Shown here: piece after piece, positions 56,215 to 64,000 of the stretch
Position numbering within the stretch: the first letter of the stretch is position 1
Layout: every line of letters starts with the position of its first letter
DNA from: Roseicella aerolata
GTDB taxonomy: Bacteria > Pseudomonadota > Alphaproteobacteria > Acetobacterales > Acetobacteraceae
Length of the DNA: 64,000 nucleotides
NCBI RefSeq assembly: GCF_020523605.1
Contig: NZ_JAJAQI010000010.1
Coordinates: forward strand, 88,411-152,410
Reading direction: 5' to 3'
Notes under the pieces: model-generated
Database searches by the model: none
What the model saw: only the letters and a program-made list of their open reading frames with translations
Told to the model about the DNA's origin: nothing
Program-made: the position numbers and the translations under genes

Positions 56215-56741
56215 AGATGCTCCTTCAGCCGCGGCATCAGCTCCACCAGGTTGCAGGGGCGGTGCCGGGCATCGAGTTGGAAGACCAGGATGTCGTCCCA
56301 GGCATCCTTGCAGGCGCCGGTCGAGCCGGGCAGGGCAAACAGGTAGGTGCCGCCCGCGACACCGCCGAGCGCCCGGCTCTGCATCGTGCTGGTGCCGATC
56401 TTCCGGTAGCTCAGCATCCGGAACAACTCGCCGAAGCCCTCGATCTCCTTCTCGAGCACCCGCTTGAAGGCTTCCGGTGTCACGTCCCGGCCGGTGATGC
56501 CGGTCCCGCCCGTGGTGATGCCGCAATCGATGGTCGGGTCCTCGATCCAGCGGCGCAGCGCCGCCTCGATCACATCCGCCTCGTCCTTCACGATCTCCCG
56601 CGCCACGCAGCGGTGCCCGGCGGCCTCGATCCGCTCCTGCAGCGTCTGGCCGGAACGGTCGCTCGCCAGGTCGCGGGTGTCCGAGACGGTCAGGACCGCG
56701 ATGTTGACGGGGAGGAAGGGCAGGTTCTCATCAATCGGCAT
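56202..56741 (-). CDS. moaB: Molybdenum cofactor biosynthesis protein MoaB/MogA family
   Basis: A 179-residue protein that in this family binds molybdopterin and adenylylates it before metal insertion. Diagnostic motifs are AVLTVSDTRDLASDRSGQ at the N-terminus, CGITTGGTGITGRDVTPEAF for pterin binding and FALPGSTGACKDAWDDIL near the end. The length fits MoaB. It is a single gene, far from moaA, with a dispersed palindromic repeat upstream. Confidence 0.93.
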   Translation of the reverse strand: MPIDENLPFLPVNIAVLTVSDTRDLASDRSGQTLQERIEAAGHRCVAREIVKDEADVIEAALRRWIEDPTIDCGITTGGTGITGRDVTPEAFKRVLEKEIEGFGELFRMLSYRKIGTSTMQSRALGGVAGGTYLFALPGSTGACKDAWDDILVFQLDARHRPCNLVELMPRLKEHLRAA

Positions 56742-56754
56742 GGGGCGCTCCGCT

Positions 56755-56859
56755 GGAGCAGATCACGGGCGGGCGTGAAGGCCCGGGGGCCTGAATCTGC
56801 TCGACACACAATGACCTGCAGCGGGTCGGCGTCCAGGCAGGAACGCAATCCGCGGCAGG
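56755..56859 (+). repeat. Dispersed intergenic repeat, modules A and B (copy 3)
   Basis: Module A has arms GAGCAGAT (56756-56763) and ATCTGCTC (56795-56802). The spacer CGACACACAATGACCTGCAG follows, then a degenerate module B from CCTGCAGCGG (56815) to CGCAATCCGCGGCAGG (ending 56859). The order and orientation match copy 1 at 42.4 kb. Confidence 0.75.
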
Positions 56860-56952
56860 CGGCTCCGGCAGGCGGCCGGGCGGCCTCGGCCTGAGGCGCC
56901 GGCGCTTCACGCCCCCGGCTGAAGCCGGCCGGGGGCGATCGCGGGCTTGCCC

Positions 56953-58785
56953 CTAATGTAGTACGCGGCCCCGCTGGCGCAGCATGGCCGTCACCTCCTC
57001 CGGCTGGCTGAAGCGCGGGAAGCTGCCGGCCGCGAGCTGGTCCAGGCTCGGCGCCGGCAGGCCGAGGCGGGAGGCATAGATCCAGGAGAAGGTGAGGACC
57101 TGCTGCACGAAGCCGCGGGTCTCGTCGAAGGGGATCGCCTCGATGAAGAGGAAGGGGTCGTCCCGGTGCCCATGCGCAGGCAGCCATTTCAGCAGGTTGC
57201 CCGGCCCGGCATTGTAGGCGGCGAGCACCCGGATGAGATTGCCCTCCACCCCCTCATGCCGGGCGAGGTAGTGCACATAGCGCTGGCCGAGCTCCAGCGA
57301 GAAGGCCGGGTCGTGCAGCCGGTGCGCCCCCTCGCCCAGCAGGGAGGGGTCGCGGGTCAGGTAGCTCGCGGTCGCCGGCATGATCTGCATGAGCCCCCGC
57401 GCCCCGGCCGGGGAGACGGCGCCGGCATTGAAGCGGCTCTCCTGCAGCGCGAGCGCGTAGAGCAGGGCCGGGTCCACCCGGAAGCCGCCCTGCGGCAGCA
57501 GGCGCGGCAGGGGGAAGCGGGCGAAGTCCCGCGGCCGCCCGTCCTCCGCCTGGGAGGCGGCGGCGAGTTGCGAGCCCAGCCCGGTGAGATTGGCCTGGGC
57601 GGCGACGACCAGCATGGCGCGGACCAGGCCCGGATTGCGCTGCGCCCGGGTCCAGAGCTGCCGCAGCTCCGCCTCCGCCCGGCCGGTCTGGCCGATCTGC
57701 AGCAGGGCGAGGGCGCGCCAGCCCCCGGCGGTCTCGGCGATGGCGGCCGCCTCGGCCTCCCCGGCCAGTTCGCCTTCCCAGGCGAAGCCGGCGCCGAGGC
57801 CGAGGGAGCGCCGGGCGACGAGGCCGTAGAAGGTCCGCGGCTCCTGCGCCGCCTGCATCATCCAGGAGACATAGAGCTGCGGCCGGCGCGCCCGCACCGC
57901 GGCGCGCGCGGTCCAGAAGGCGGCGGCGGCACGGAGGGCGGGGGCGGCCTGCTCGGTGCGGGCGGCCTGCTCGAAGAAGGGCAGGGCGGTCTCGTAGCGC
58001 CCGAGCCCCCAGGCCGAGAGGCCGGCCGCGAAGGCGGCGAGGCCGCTCGGCTCGCCGGCCCGGGCGGCCTCGGTAGCGATCCGCAGCGCCTCCTCGTCCC
58101 GCCCGGTGCGGAACAGGCCGATGGCGAGGTCGGCCTTGAGCAGCCCGGCATAGGCCGGGGTCATGCCCCTGCCGCGGTTGATGAGGGTGAGGGCGGCGGC
58201 GGCATTGCCCTCCCGCGCCCGCTCGCGCACCGCGCGGTCGAGGCCCGGGTTGCGGCTCACCGCGCCCGTGGCCGGCGAGCGCTCCTCGGGCGCGAGGGAG
58301 GTCTCGGCCGAGAGCGGCTCGGGGGCTGCCGGCGGGGCGGGCAGGGCGGCGCCGCGCGGCAGCAGCCGCCCCAGCAATTCATGTAGGCGCAGCGCGTCCG
58401 GGTGGTCGGCAAAATCGGCCAGCCAGGCCTGGACCTCCGCTGCCGCGGGCGCGGCGTCCGGCCGCAGGAAGCGATCGGCCAGCACATGCCCCATCAGCCG
58501 GCGGTCGCCCAGCCGTTCCGACTCGCGCGTCGCGGCGGCCAGGTCGCCGCGCGACTGGAGGTCGAAGATGCGTCGCAGCCGGGCGGCGTCGGACGGAGCC
58601 AACACCTGGGGCAGGCCGGGAACACCGCCAGGGGTGGCGGGCCGGGGGACGCTCATGGCGGTCTGGTCAGTGGCCCTTTGCGCCGCAGCGGGGTTGAGAC
58701 CCCCGCTCATCAGCGCCGCGCCCCACAGGACCCCGGCAAGCAGGGGGCGAAGGGCGCCGCGGGCCATGGGGCCGATCGCTCGCAT
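56953..58785 (-). CDS. slt: Soluble lytic murein transglycosylase
   Basis: A 610-residue periplasmic enzyme that cleaves peptidoglycan with formation of 1,6-anhydromuramic acid. A signal peptide at the N-terminus (residues 1-36, ending around NPAAAQ) leads into a long helical superhelix (about 70-430). The catalytic SLT domain has its glutamate in ALALQESRFNAGAVSPAGA, followed by GLMQIMPATASYL and the VLAAYNAGPGNLLKWLP signature. The gene is stand-alone; Slt enzymes of this type recycle or remodel the wall. Confidence 0.94.
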   Translation of the reverse strand: MRAIGPMARGALRPLLAGVLWGAALMSGGLNPAAAQRATDQTAMSVPRPATPGGVPGLPQVLAPSDAARLRRIFDLQSRGDLAAATRESERLGDRRLMGHVLADRFLRPDAAPAAAEVQAWLADFADHPDALRLHELLGRLLPRGAALPAPPAAPEPLSAETSLAPEERSPATGAVSRNPGLDRAVRERAREGNAAAALTLINRGRGMTPAYAGLLKADLAIGLFRTGRDEEALRIATEAARAGEPSGLAAFAAGLSAWGLGRYETALPFFEQAARTEQAAPALRAAAAFWTARAAVRARRPQLYVSWMMQAAQEPRTFYGLVARRSLGLGAGFAWEGELAGEAEAAAIAETAGGWRALALLQIGQTGRAEAELRQLWTRAQRNPGLVRAMLVVAAQANLTGLGSQLAAASQAEDGRPRDFARFPLPRLLPQGGFRVDPALLYALALQESRFNAGAVSPAGARGLMQIMPATASYLTRDPSLLGEGAHRLHDPAFSLELGQRYVHYLARHEGVEGNLIRVLAAYNAGPGNLLKWLPAHGHRDDPFLFIEAIPFDETRGFVQQVLTFSWIYASRLGLPAPSLDQLAAGSFPRFSQPEEVTAMLRQRGRVLH

Positions 58786-58921
58786 GGCCCGTTCCCGTTA
58801 GCGGTCCCGGTGGCGTCAAGGCAACCCCGAAATTGCGACGCGCGCCGAGAAAAAGTGCCTCAAGCCCCAATCTCAGTGGCTTACGATTTGTTGACGGATA
58901 GAGGAACCAGACACCTTCCCG

Positions 58922-59734
58922 CTATTGGCTTGCCAGGCTGCGCTGAAGCAACAGGAGATCGGCCCAGGCATCTCGCTTCGCGGCAGGGTTTCGCAGCAGG
59001 TAGGCGGGATGGAGTGTCGCCAGGGCAGGAAGTGACTGTCCATCGCTTGTCGTTACTTCATGCCAACGTCCGCGCAGCCGGGTGATCCCCTCCTTCGAGC
59101 GCAGCAGCGCCTTGGCCGAGACGCCGCCCAGCAGCACGAGGTGCCGCGGCCTGGCGAGGGCGATGTGCCGCAGCACGAAGGGCAGGAAGAGCGCGATCTC
59201 GGCATCCGTCGGCGTGCGGTTGCCGGGCGGGCGGAAGGGCAGGATGTTGGTGATGTAGAAACTCGTCTCCCGGCTCAGCCCGATCGAGCCGAGCATCCGG
59301 TCGAGCAACTGGCCGGAGACGCCGACGAAGGGGCGGCCCAGCCGGTCCTCGTCGCCGCCCGGCGCCTCGCCGATCAGCATCAGCCCGCTCTCGGGCAGGC
59401 CATCGGCGAAGACCAGGTTGGTCGCGGTCTCGCGTAGCGGGCTGCCGTCGAACTCCGCCATGGCGGCGCGCAGCGCCGGCAGGCTGTCCGCCTGCGCGGC
59501 GAGCGCCGCGGCCCGGGAGGCGGCGGGCGGGGCGGTGCGGGGCAGGCCGATGCCGGCACGGCCCGGCATGACCAGCGCCGGGGCCGGGCGCTGGGCCGGG
59601 CCCGGCGCGGCCGCCGGCGGGGCGGCGCGCGGCACGGTGCGGTCGATCGGCGCCTCCTCCAGCGCCTCTTCCGCTCCCCATTCGATCTGCAGCCGGAGCG
59701 CCGCCAGCAGCGCCTCCTGCGTCATGCCCTGCAT
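58922..59734 (-). CDS. Family 4-like uracil-DNA glycosylase lacking all cysteines
   Basis: A 270-residue protein with a Pro/Ala-rich N-terminal region of about 95 residues, then a uracil-DNA glycosylase fold. The water-activating/uracil-recognition block is [19 protein letters not shown] and the late motif is [27 protein letters not shown] is also typical. In family 4 (UdgA) proteins four cysteines hold a [4Fe-4S] cluster. Here the expected positions read FDGSPLRE and EIALFLPF, and the whole protein contains no cysteine. It may act without a cluster, or be a paralogue with altered function. It is divergent from the ETF-QO gene. Confidence 0.85.
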   Translation of the reverse strand: MQGMTQEALLAALRLQIEWGAEEALEEAPIDRTVPRAAPPAAAPGPAQRPAPALVMPGRAGIGLPRTAPPAASRAAALAAQADSLPALRAAMAEFDGSPLRETATNLVFADGLPESGLMLIGEAPGGDEDRLGRPFVGVSGQLLDRMLGSIGLSRETSFYITNILPFRPPGNRTPTDAEIALFLPFVLRHIALARPRHLVLLGGVSAKALLRSKEGITRLRGRWHEVTTSDGQSLPALATLHPAYLLRNPAAKRDAWADLLLLQRSLASQ

Positions 59735-59834
59735 TGTCCCGCCTGCGTCATCCCATCCCCGGTATCGGCCGGGGGCGGGGTTTCGTGCAACCCGAACCGG
59801 GGCTACATGCGGCAGGGATCAGGAGGAGCAAGGC

Positions 59835-61538
59835 ATGTCCGGCGCGGAAGAGCGGGAAGCGATGGAGTTCGACGTGCTGATCGTTGGGGGCGGGCCGGCC
59901 GGCCTGGCCGCCGCGATCCGGCTCAAGCAGGTCGCGCCCGAGGCCTCCGTCTGCCTGGTGGAGAAGGGCAGCGAGATCGGCGCCCACATCCTCTCCGGCG
60001 CCGTCATCGAGCCGCGCGCCCTGGACGAGCTGCTGCCCGACTGGCGCGACGACCCGCCCTCCCTGGCGACGCCGGCCCAGGACGACCGCTTCATGCTGCT
60101 GACGGCGACGCGCGCCATCAAGCTGCCGACCCCGCCGCAGATGAACAATCACGGGAACTACATCGTCAGCCTCGGCAATGTCTGCCGCTGGCTCGGCGCG
60201 AAGGCGGAGGCGCTCGGCGTCGAGATCTATCCGGGCTTCGCCGCCTCGGAGACCATCATCGAGGATGGCCAGGTCAAGGGCGTCGTCGCCGGCGTCATGG
60301 GCATCCAGAAGGACGGCACCAAGGGCCCGAACTACCAGCCGGGGATGGAGCTGCGCGCGACCTACACCCTGTTCGCCGAGGGCTGCCGCGGCTCGCTGAC
60401 CAAGAAGCTGATGGAGCGCTACAACCTGCGCGAGGGCGTCGCGCCGCAGACCTATGCGCTCGGGATGAAGGAGCTGTGGGAGATCCCGAAGGAGAAGCAC
60501 ACCCCGGGCCTGGTGTGGCACTCCACCGGCTGGCCGCTCACGCAGGATACCTATGGCGGCTCCTGGCTCTACATGCTCGGCGAGAACCTGGTCTCGATCG
60601 GCTTCGTGGTGGGCCTCGACTACCCGAATCCCTGGCTCTCGCCCTTCGACGAGTTCCAGCGCTTCAAGACGCACCCGGAGGTGCGGAAGATGCTGGAGGG
60701 CGGCAAGCGCGTCGCCTATGGCGCGCGCGCCCTGAATGAGGGCGGCTTCCAGGCCATCCCGAAGCTGGTCTTCCCGGGCGGCATGCTGATCGGCGACACG
60801 GCGGGCTTCCTCAACGTGCCGAAGATCAAGGGCACGCATACCTCCATGAAGTCCGGCATGGTGGCGGCCGAGGCGGTGGCGCAGGCGCTGGCCGGCGAGG
60901 AGCGGCCGGCGGTGCTGGAGAGCTACCCGGCGGCGCTGCGCGAGAGCTGGGTCTGGAGCGAGCTGCAGGGCGTGCGCAACATCCGCCCTGGCTTCGCGAA
61001 GTACGGGCTGTGGGGCGGGCTCGTGAATGCCGCGCTCGACACCTATGTGTTCCGCGGCAAGGCGCCCTGGACCTGGGCGCACCACCAGGACCACGAGACG
61101 CTGAAGAAGGCCTCCGAGGCGAAGCGGATCGAGTATCCGAAGCCGGATGGCGTGCTGACCTTCGACCGGCTCTCCTCGGTGTTCCTCTCGAACACCAACC
61201 ATGAGGAGGACCAGCCGGCGCACCTGAAGCTGCGCGACCCGGACAAGTGGAAGGGCGTGAACTGGGACCAGTTCCGCAGCCCCGAAAGCCGCTACTGCCC
61301 GGCCGCGGTCTATGAGGCGGTGGGGCCAGAGGCGGAGCGGGAGCTGAAGGGTACGCCGGATCCGGAGGCGACCGGGCAGGGCGCCTCGGTCGAGGCGGGG
61401 AATGGCGGCGCGCGGCTGGTGATCAACGCGCAGAACTGCGTGCACTGCAAGACCTGCGACATCAAGGATCCGACCCAGAACATCGACTGGACGACGCCGG
61501 AGGGCGGCGGCGGGCCGAACTATATCGGCGGCATGTAG
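59835..61538 (+). CDS. Electron transfer flavoprotein-ubiquinone oxidoreductase
   Basis: A 567-residue inner-membrane-associated enzyme that passes electrons from ETF to ubiquinone. The FAD motif is VLIVGGGPAGLAAAIRL, and the membrane/quinone-binding region lies near GGFQAIPKLVFPGGMLIGD. The C-terminal [4Fe-4S] ligands are in RYCPAAVYE and NCVHCKTCDIKDPTQNI. Length and motifs match bacterial ETF-QO. AGGAGGAG upstream of the ATG at 59835 is a strong ribosome-binding site. It connects breakdown of fatty and amino acids to respiration. The etfAB genes are not in the window. Confidence 0.96.
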   Translation: MSGAEEREAMEFDVLIVGGGPAGLAAAIRLKQVAPEASVCLVEKGSEIGAHILSGAVIEPRALDELLPDWRDDPPSLATPAQDDRFMLLTATRAIKLPTPPQMNNHGNYIVSLGNVCRWLGAKAEALGVEIYPGFAASETIIEDGQVKGVVAGVMGIQKDGTKGPNYQPGMELRATYTLFAEGCRGSLTKKLMERYNLREGVAPQTYALGMKELWEIPKEKHTPGLVWHSTGWPLTQDTYGGSWLYMLGENLVSIGFVVGLDYPNPWLSPFDEFQRFKTHPEVRKMLEGGKRVAYGARALNEGGFQAIPKLVFPGGMLIGDTAGFLNVPKIKGTHTSMKSGMVAAEAVAQALAGEERPAVLESYPAALRESWVWSELQGVRNIRPGFAKYGLWGGLVNAALDTYVFRGKAPWTWAHHQDHETLKKASEAKRIEYPKPDGVLTFDRLSSVFLSNTNHEEDQPAHLKLRDPDKWKGVNWDQFRSPESRYCPAAVYEAVGPEAERELKGTPDPEATGQGASVEAGNGGARLVINAQNCVHCKTCDIKDPTQNIDWTTPEGGGGPNYIGGM

Positions 61539-61547
61539 CATGGGGGT

Positions 61548-61581
61548 GCCGCCGGCCCGCCGAGGATGGCGGGGCGGCGGC
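61548..61581. terminator. Long GC hairpin after the ETF-QO gene
   Basis: A 14-bp stem with one mismatch (GCCGCCGGCCCGCC against GGCGGGGCGGCGGC) and a 6-base GAGGAT loop begins nine bases after the stop. Confidence 0.7.
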
Positions 61582-61964
61582 GCGCCTGGCGTTTCTGCGG
61601 CGGGGCTGGCGCGACGGCCAGACCCGCCGCGACACGACTGGCCGTCGCGTCAGATGCTGGCCGGATCAGCGGACAGCATGGGCAAAGAGCCTCCGCAACG
61701 GGTCCAGGCCCGGAAATCTCCTGTCATAGAACTTATGGTTGATAGATAAGGAAATTATTTCAACAGAGGGTTGCTTTTTCCGGGCCGATTCTTGAATGCA
61801 CGCCTCCCTGGATCTTGCGTGACCCCAACTGTCCTGTTTTCTTAACGGATTCGTGTTGGGTCTTTACCAAATCGTGGAAAGACCGCTCCCGCTCTTCACT
61901 GTTTTCTCCCTGGGCTTGTCGGCCCGCTCTGCACCGTGCGGCGCCGCCCGGGGAGACCCAGAAC
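61582..61964. promoter_or_regulatory. AT-rich upstream region of the SASA-RTX gene
   Basis: This gap of about 380 bp contains an AT-rich island at about 61720-61880, with GATAAGGAAATTATTTCAAC and GTTTTCTTAACGGATTCGTG, in an otherwise GC-rich genome. It probably contains the promoter and a long 5' leader. It shares the 12-mer ATGGTTGATAGA with the upstream region of the 55.1-kb repeat-protein gene. No coding frame is convincing here. Confidence 0.55.
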
Positions 61965-64000
61965 GTGAACCTGAATGTCCTGCTGCGTGGGCAGTCCAAT
62001 GCCGTCATCCTCGGCTGGCTCACAGACGCGAACAACACCAAGGCCATCGCCGCCGAGGTGCAGCGATTGCTCGGCTTCGATGGCGTCACCGATACGGTCA
62101 CGCTGCTGTTCGAATGGAGCGATCCCGGCGGCAGGAACACCGCGGTCGGCGGGACGGCGCTGATCGGCGACTGGCTGACCCGGACCACGGTGGACGGCCA
62201 GCCCTCCTGGCAGGTCAACACGCTGGAGAAGGGGCTGCTGGACTATATCGGCGCCCTCTCATCCGGCCAGCGCGACGACCCGACCGTCGTGCTGTGGCTG
62301 CACAGCGAATACGACAGTGACGGCCGCCATCCCGACCTGACCGCCGCCATCTGGGAGAGCGCGGTGCGCTACGATGCGGGGCTGGTGCGCGCCGCATTCG
62401 GCAGCAACGATATCCCCTACATCTTCGTCGAGCCCATTCCCTATGTCTCGGGCACGAATGCCGGCACGCAGGCGATCCGCCTCGGCATGGAGAACCTGGT
62501 CGCCGACAACAGCTTCAATGCGCGCCTGACCGCCGCGAATGACGACCTGATCATGAATGCCGAATGGTTCGGCGCCGGCGGCCATATGGCCCAGTCGGAT
62601 GCCGAACTGGTCGCTGGCCGGGCCGCGCGCAGCATCGCCGAGGCTTTCGCCGCCTATGCCAAGGATGGCTCCGTGGTGAAGCTGGCGAACGGCAATATCG
62701 CCGATACCGGCCCGATCGCCATCCAGGCGCAGCAGACCGGGCCCCGGCAGGTGGCGGTGACGCTGCAATTCGACGGCGCGACCAAGCTTGCGGCGCTTGA
62801 TGCCGATGCCGCGACCGGCATCGGCTGGTCGGTCATCTCGGGCTCGACCGTCATCAAGGCAACCGGCGTGGCGCTCGGCGCCGGCAACTCCCTGGTGGTC
62901 ACCTTCGGCGCCGACCTGCCCACGGGCGGCACGCTCCACTACGGCCATGGCAACGCGCAGCTTCGTGCGGATAATGGCTCCGTCCAGGGCAACGCCATCT
63001 ATGATGACCAGGGGCTTCCCATGCGGACCCCGGCAGCGGGGCTGGTCATCGATGCCGCGCCCTTGCAGCCGGGCGTGACGCAGGCGGGAACCGAGGGTGT
63101 CGATTACCTGCAGGCCGGCACGAACGGCGACACGCTGATCGGCGGCAAGGGGAATGATTTCCTCTTCGGCGGCGCCGGCGCCGACACCTTCGTCTTCTCC
63201 CTCGGTGACGGCTTCGACTGGGTCGCGGGCTTCACGCCGGGGGTGGACCGGATCAAGTTCAACCTCGGCATCGCCGCGGCGGGTGTGGTGGTCACGCCCA
63301 TGACGCTCGAGGATGTCGACGGCCTCGGCGTGATCTATGACCTCAATCAGGACGGGCTCTTCCTCGCGGGCGTCTCGGCCCTGCAGCCCGGCGACATCAT
63401 CTACACGCCGCCGCCGGTCGGGCCGAGCACGATCCAGGGCGGCTCGAACGGCGCCGATACGCTCGCCGCCGGTGGTGGCGGCGACACGCTGGTCGGCTTC
63501 AAGGGCGCCGACTATCTGGTGGGTGGCAGCGGCAAGGATGTCTTCGTCTTCAGCCCCGGGGATGGTCCTGACTTCGTCAACGACTTCACGCCCGGTGCCG
63601 ACAAGCTGCTCTTCGCGGGCGGCCTCACCAGCGGTGACGTCACCAGCTTCCAGGGCAGCTTCTTCATTGGCGATCTGGAACTGACGGGCCTCTACGTCCA
63701 GTACGGTTCCGACGACTCGCAGGTCTTCCTGAACGGCGTGTCGGCCTTGCAGCCCGGCGACATCACCTTCGGCTCCGTGCCTGGCGATGTGGAGCCCGTG
63801 CCCAGCTTCACCGTGGTGCAGGGGGGCACGACGACCCAGGTGATGGCCACCGCCTATGCCGGCCCGATGGCCGGGCTGCGCTGGCAGTACACCGGCAGCG
63901 CGGCGGCGGAGGCGGTGACCGGCACCGGCCGCAACGACCACATGGCGATGGGGCGCGGCGCCGATACGGTCCGCGGCGGCGCCGGCGACGACTTCCTCGA
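61965..64000 (+). CDS. Secreted SGNH/SASA-type esterase fused to RTX repeats (partial, runs off the end)
   Basis: At least 678 residues; the 3' end is beyond the window. A GTG start has GGGGAG upstream. The N-terminal domain opens with VLLRGQSNAVILG, matching the GQSN of carbohydrate-active acetylesterases (SASA/CE6-like), with a W-L-H-S-E-Y-D block at about 114-120 and WFGAGGHMAQSD near 205. A beta-sandwich of about 90 residues follows. Then come three RTX blocks (GGKGNDFLFGGAGADTFVF, GGGGDTLVGFKGADYLVGG and GRGADTVRGGAGDDFLD), each of the first two followed by a repeated module ending GVSALQPGDI. There is no signal peptide, so type I secretion is likely. The probable role is deacetylating an extracellular polysaccharide. 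Confidence 0.8.
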   Translation, partial: MNLNVLLRGQSNAVILGWLTDANNTKAIAAEVQRLLGFDGVTDTVTLLFEWSDPGGRNTAVGGTALIGDWLTRTTVDGQPSWQVNTLEKGLLDYIGALSSGQRDDPTVVLWLHSEYDSDGRHPDLTAAIWESAVRYDAGLVRAAFGSNDIPYIFVEPIPYVSGTNAGTQAIRLGMENLVADNSFNARLTAANDDLIMNAEWFGAGGHMAQSDAELVAGRAARSIAEAFAAYAKDGSVVKLANGNIADTGPIAIQAQQTGPRQVAVTLQFDGATKLAALDADAATGIGWSVISGSTVIKATGVALGAGNSLVVTFGADLPTGGTLHYGHGNAQLRADNGSVQGNAIYDDQGLPMRTPAAGLVIDAAPLQPGVTQAGTEGVDYLQAGTNGDTLIGGKGNDFLFGGAGADTFVFSLGDGFDWVAGFTPGVDRIKFNLGIAAAGVVVTPMTLEDVDGLGVIYDLNQDGLFLAGVSALQPGDIIYTPPPVGPSTIQGGSNGADTLAAGGGGDTLVGFKGADYLVGGSGKDVFVFSPGDGPDFVNDFTPGADKLLFAGGLTSGDVTSFQGSFFIGDLELTGLYVQYGSDDSQVFLNGVSALQPGDITFGSVPGDVEPVPSFTVVQGGTTTQVMATAYAGPMAGLRWQYTGSAAAEAVTGTGRNDHMAMGRGADTVRGGAGDDFL

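Overview
This 64 kb window is a GC-rich bacterial chromosome segment, dense with genes on both strands. The content points to an alphaproteobacterium, most likely of the Rhodospirillales/Acetobacteraceae (Roseomonas-like). Markers are a ChpT-type histidine phosphotransferase, a CtrA cell-cycle regulator with Asp51, an HWE-family sensor kinase, a COQ7-type ubiquinone hydroxylase, ETF-ubiquinone oxidoreductase, a DUF3553 protein and a Rhizobium-style acpXL/lpxXL cluster. The genus is an inference; no rRNA lies in the window. It carries one tRNA (Leu, anticodon CAA) and no insertion sequence, phage or CRISPR array. Both ends cut through genes.

Layout. 1-5.6 kb: tail of an oligopeptide ABC ATPase, a tiny lipoprotein, an MFS permease, a membrane protein / carbon-nitrogen hydrolase / NAD kinase operon containing a 27-bp tandem repeat, moaA and a DUF3553 gene. 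5.8-15.0 kb: a motility control block of chpT, cheA, cheW, cheY, cheB and cheR, then convergent ctrA, then divergent fliI-fliJ. 15.0-17.6 kb: phenylalanine/tyrosine catabolism (phhA-hppD) with a divergent Lrp regulator. 17.6-21.3 kb: a three-gene operon of unknown function (TelA-like coiled coil, DUF6384-like membrane protein, coiled coil with a Gly-rich tail). 21.4-28.2 kb: a flavin monooxygenase, a serine hydrolase, a 3-hydroxyisobutyrate dehydrogenase-like enzyme, an HWE histidine kinase and a ketopantoate reductase-like enzyme. 28.2-31.9 kb: a MacA/MacB-type efflux operon split into three genes. 32.0-37.2 kb: a complete acpXL-fabZ-fabF2-fabF1-adh-lpxXL operon, which in rhizobia makes the very-long-chain acyl group of lipid A. 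37.4-47.9 kb: housekeeping and stress genes (tRNA-Leu, trehalose otsBA, paired GSTs, dsbB, coq7, esterases, HNH nuclease, gluQ). 48.2-64 kb: three secreted-type repeat proteins interspersed with panC, an RlmI-like methyltransferase, an enolase-superfamily enzyme, an amidase, moaB, a lytic transglycosylase, a cysteine-free uracil-DNA glycosylase homologue and ETF-QO. The window ends inside an esterase fused to RTX calcium-binding repeats.

How the parts fit. The chpT-che-ctrA-fliIJ block puts the phosphorelay that activates CtrA beside the chemotaxis core and the flagellar export ATPase, suggesting joint control of motility and cell cycle. The acpXL cluster, trehalose genes, lytic transglycosylase, DsbB and the secreted repeat proteins describe an organism investing in its envelope and surface. 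Intergenic DNA contains at least two families of palindromic repeats and several T-tract-less hairpins that probably serve as terminators.
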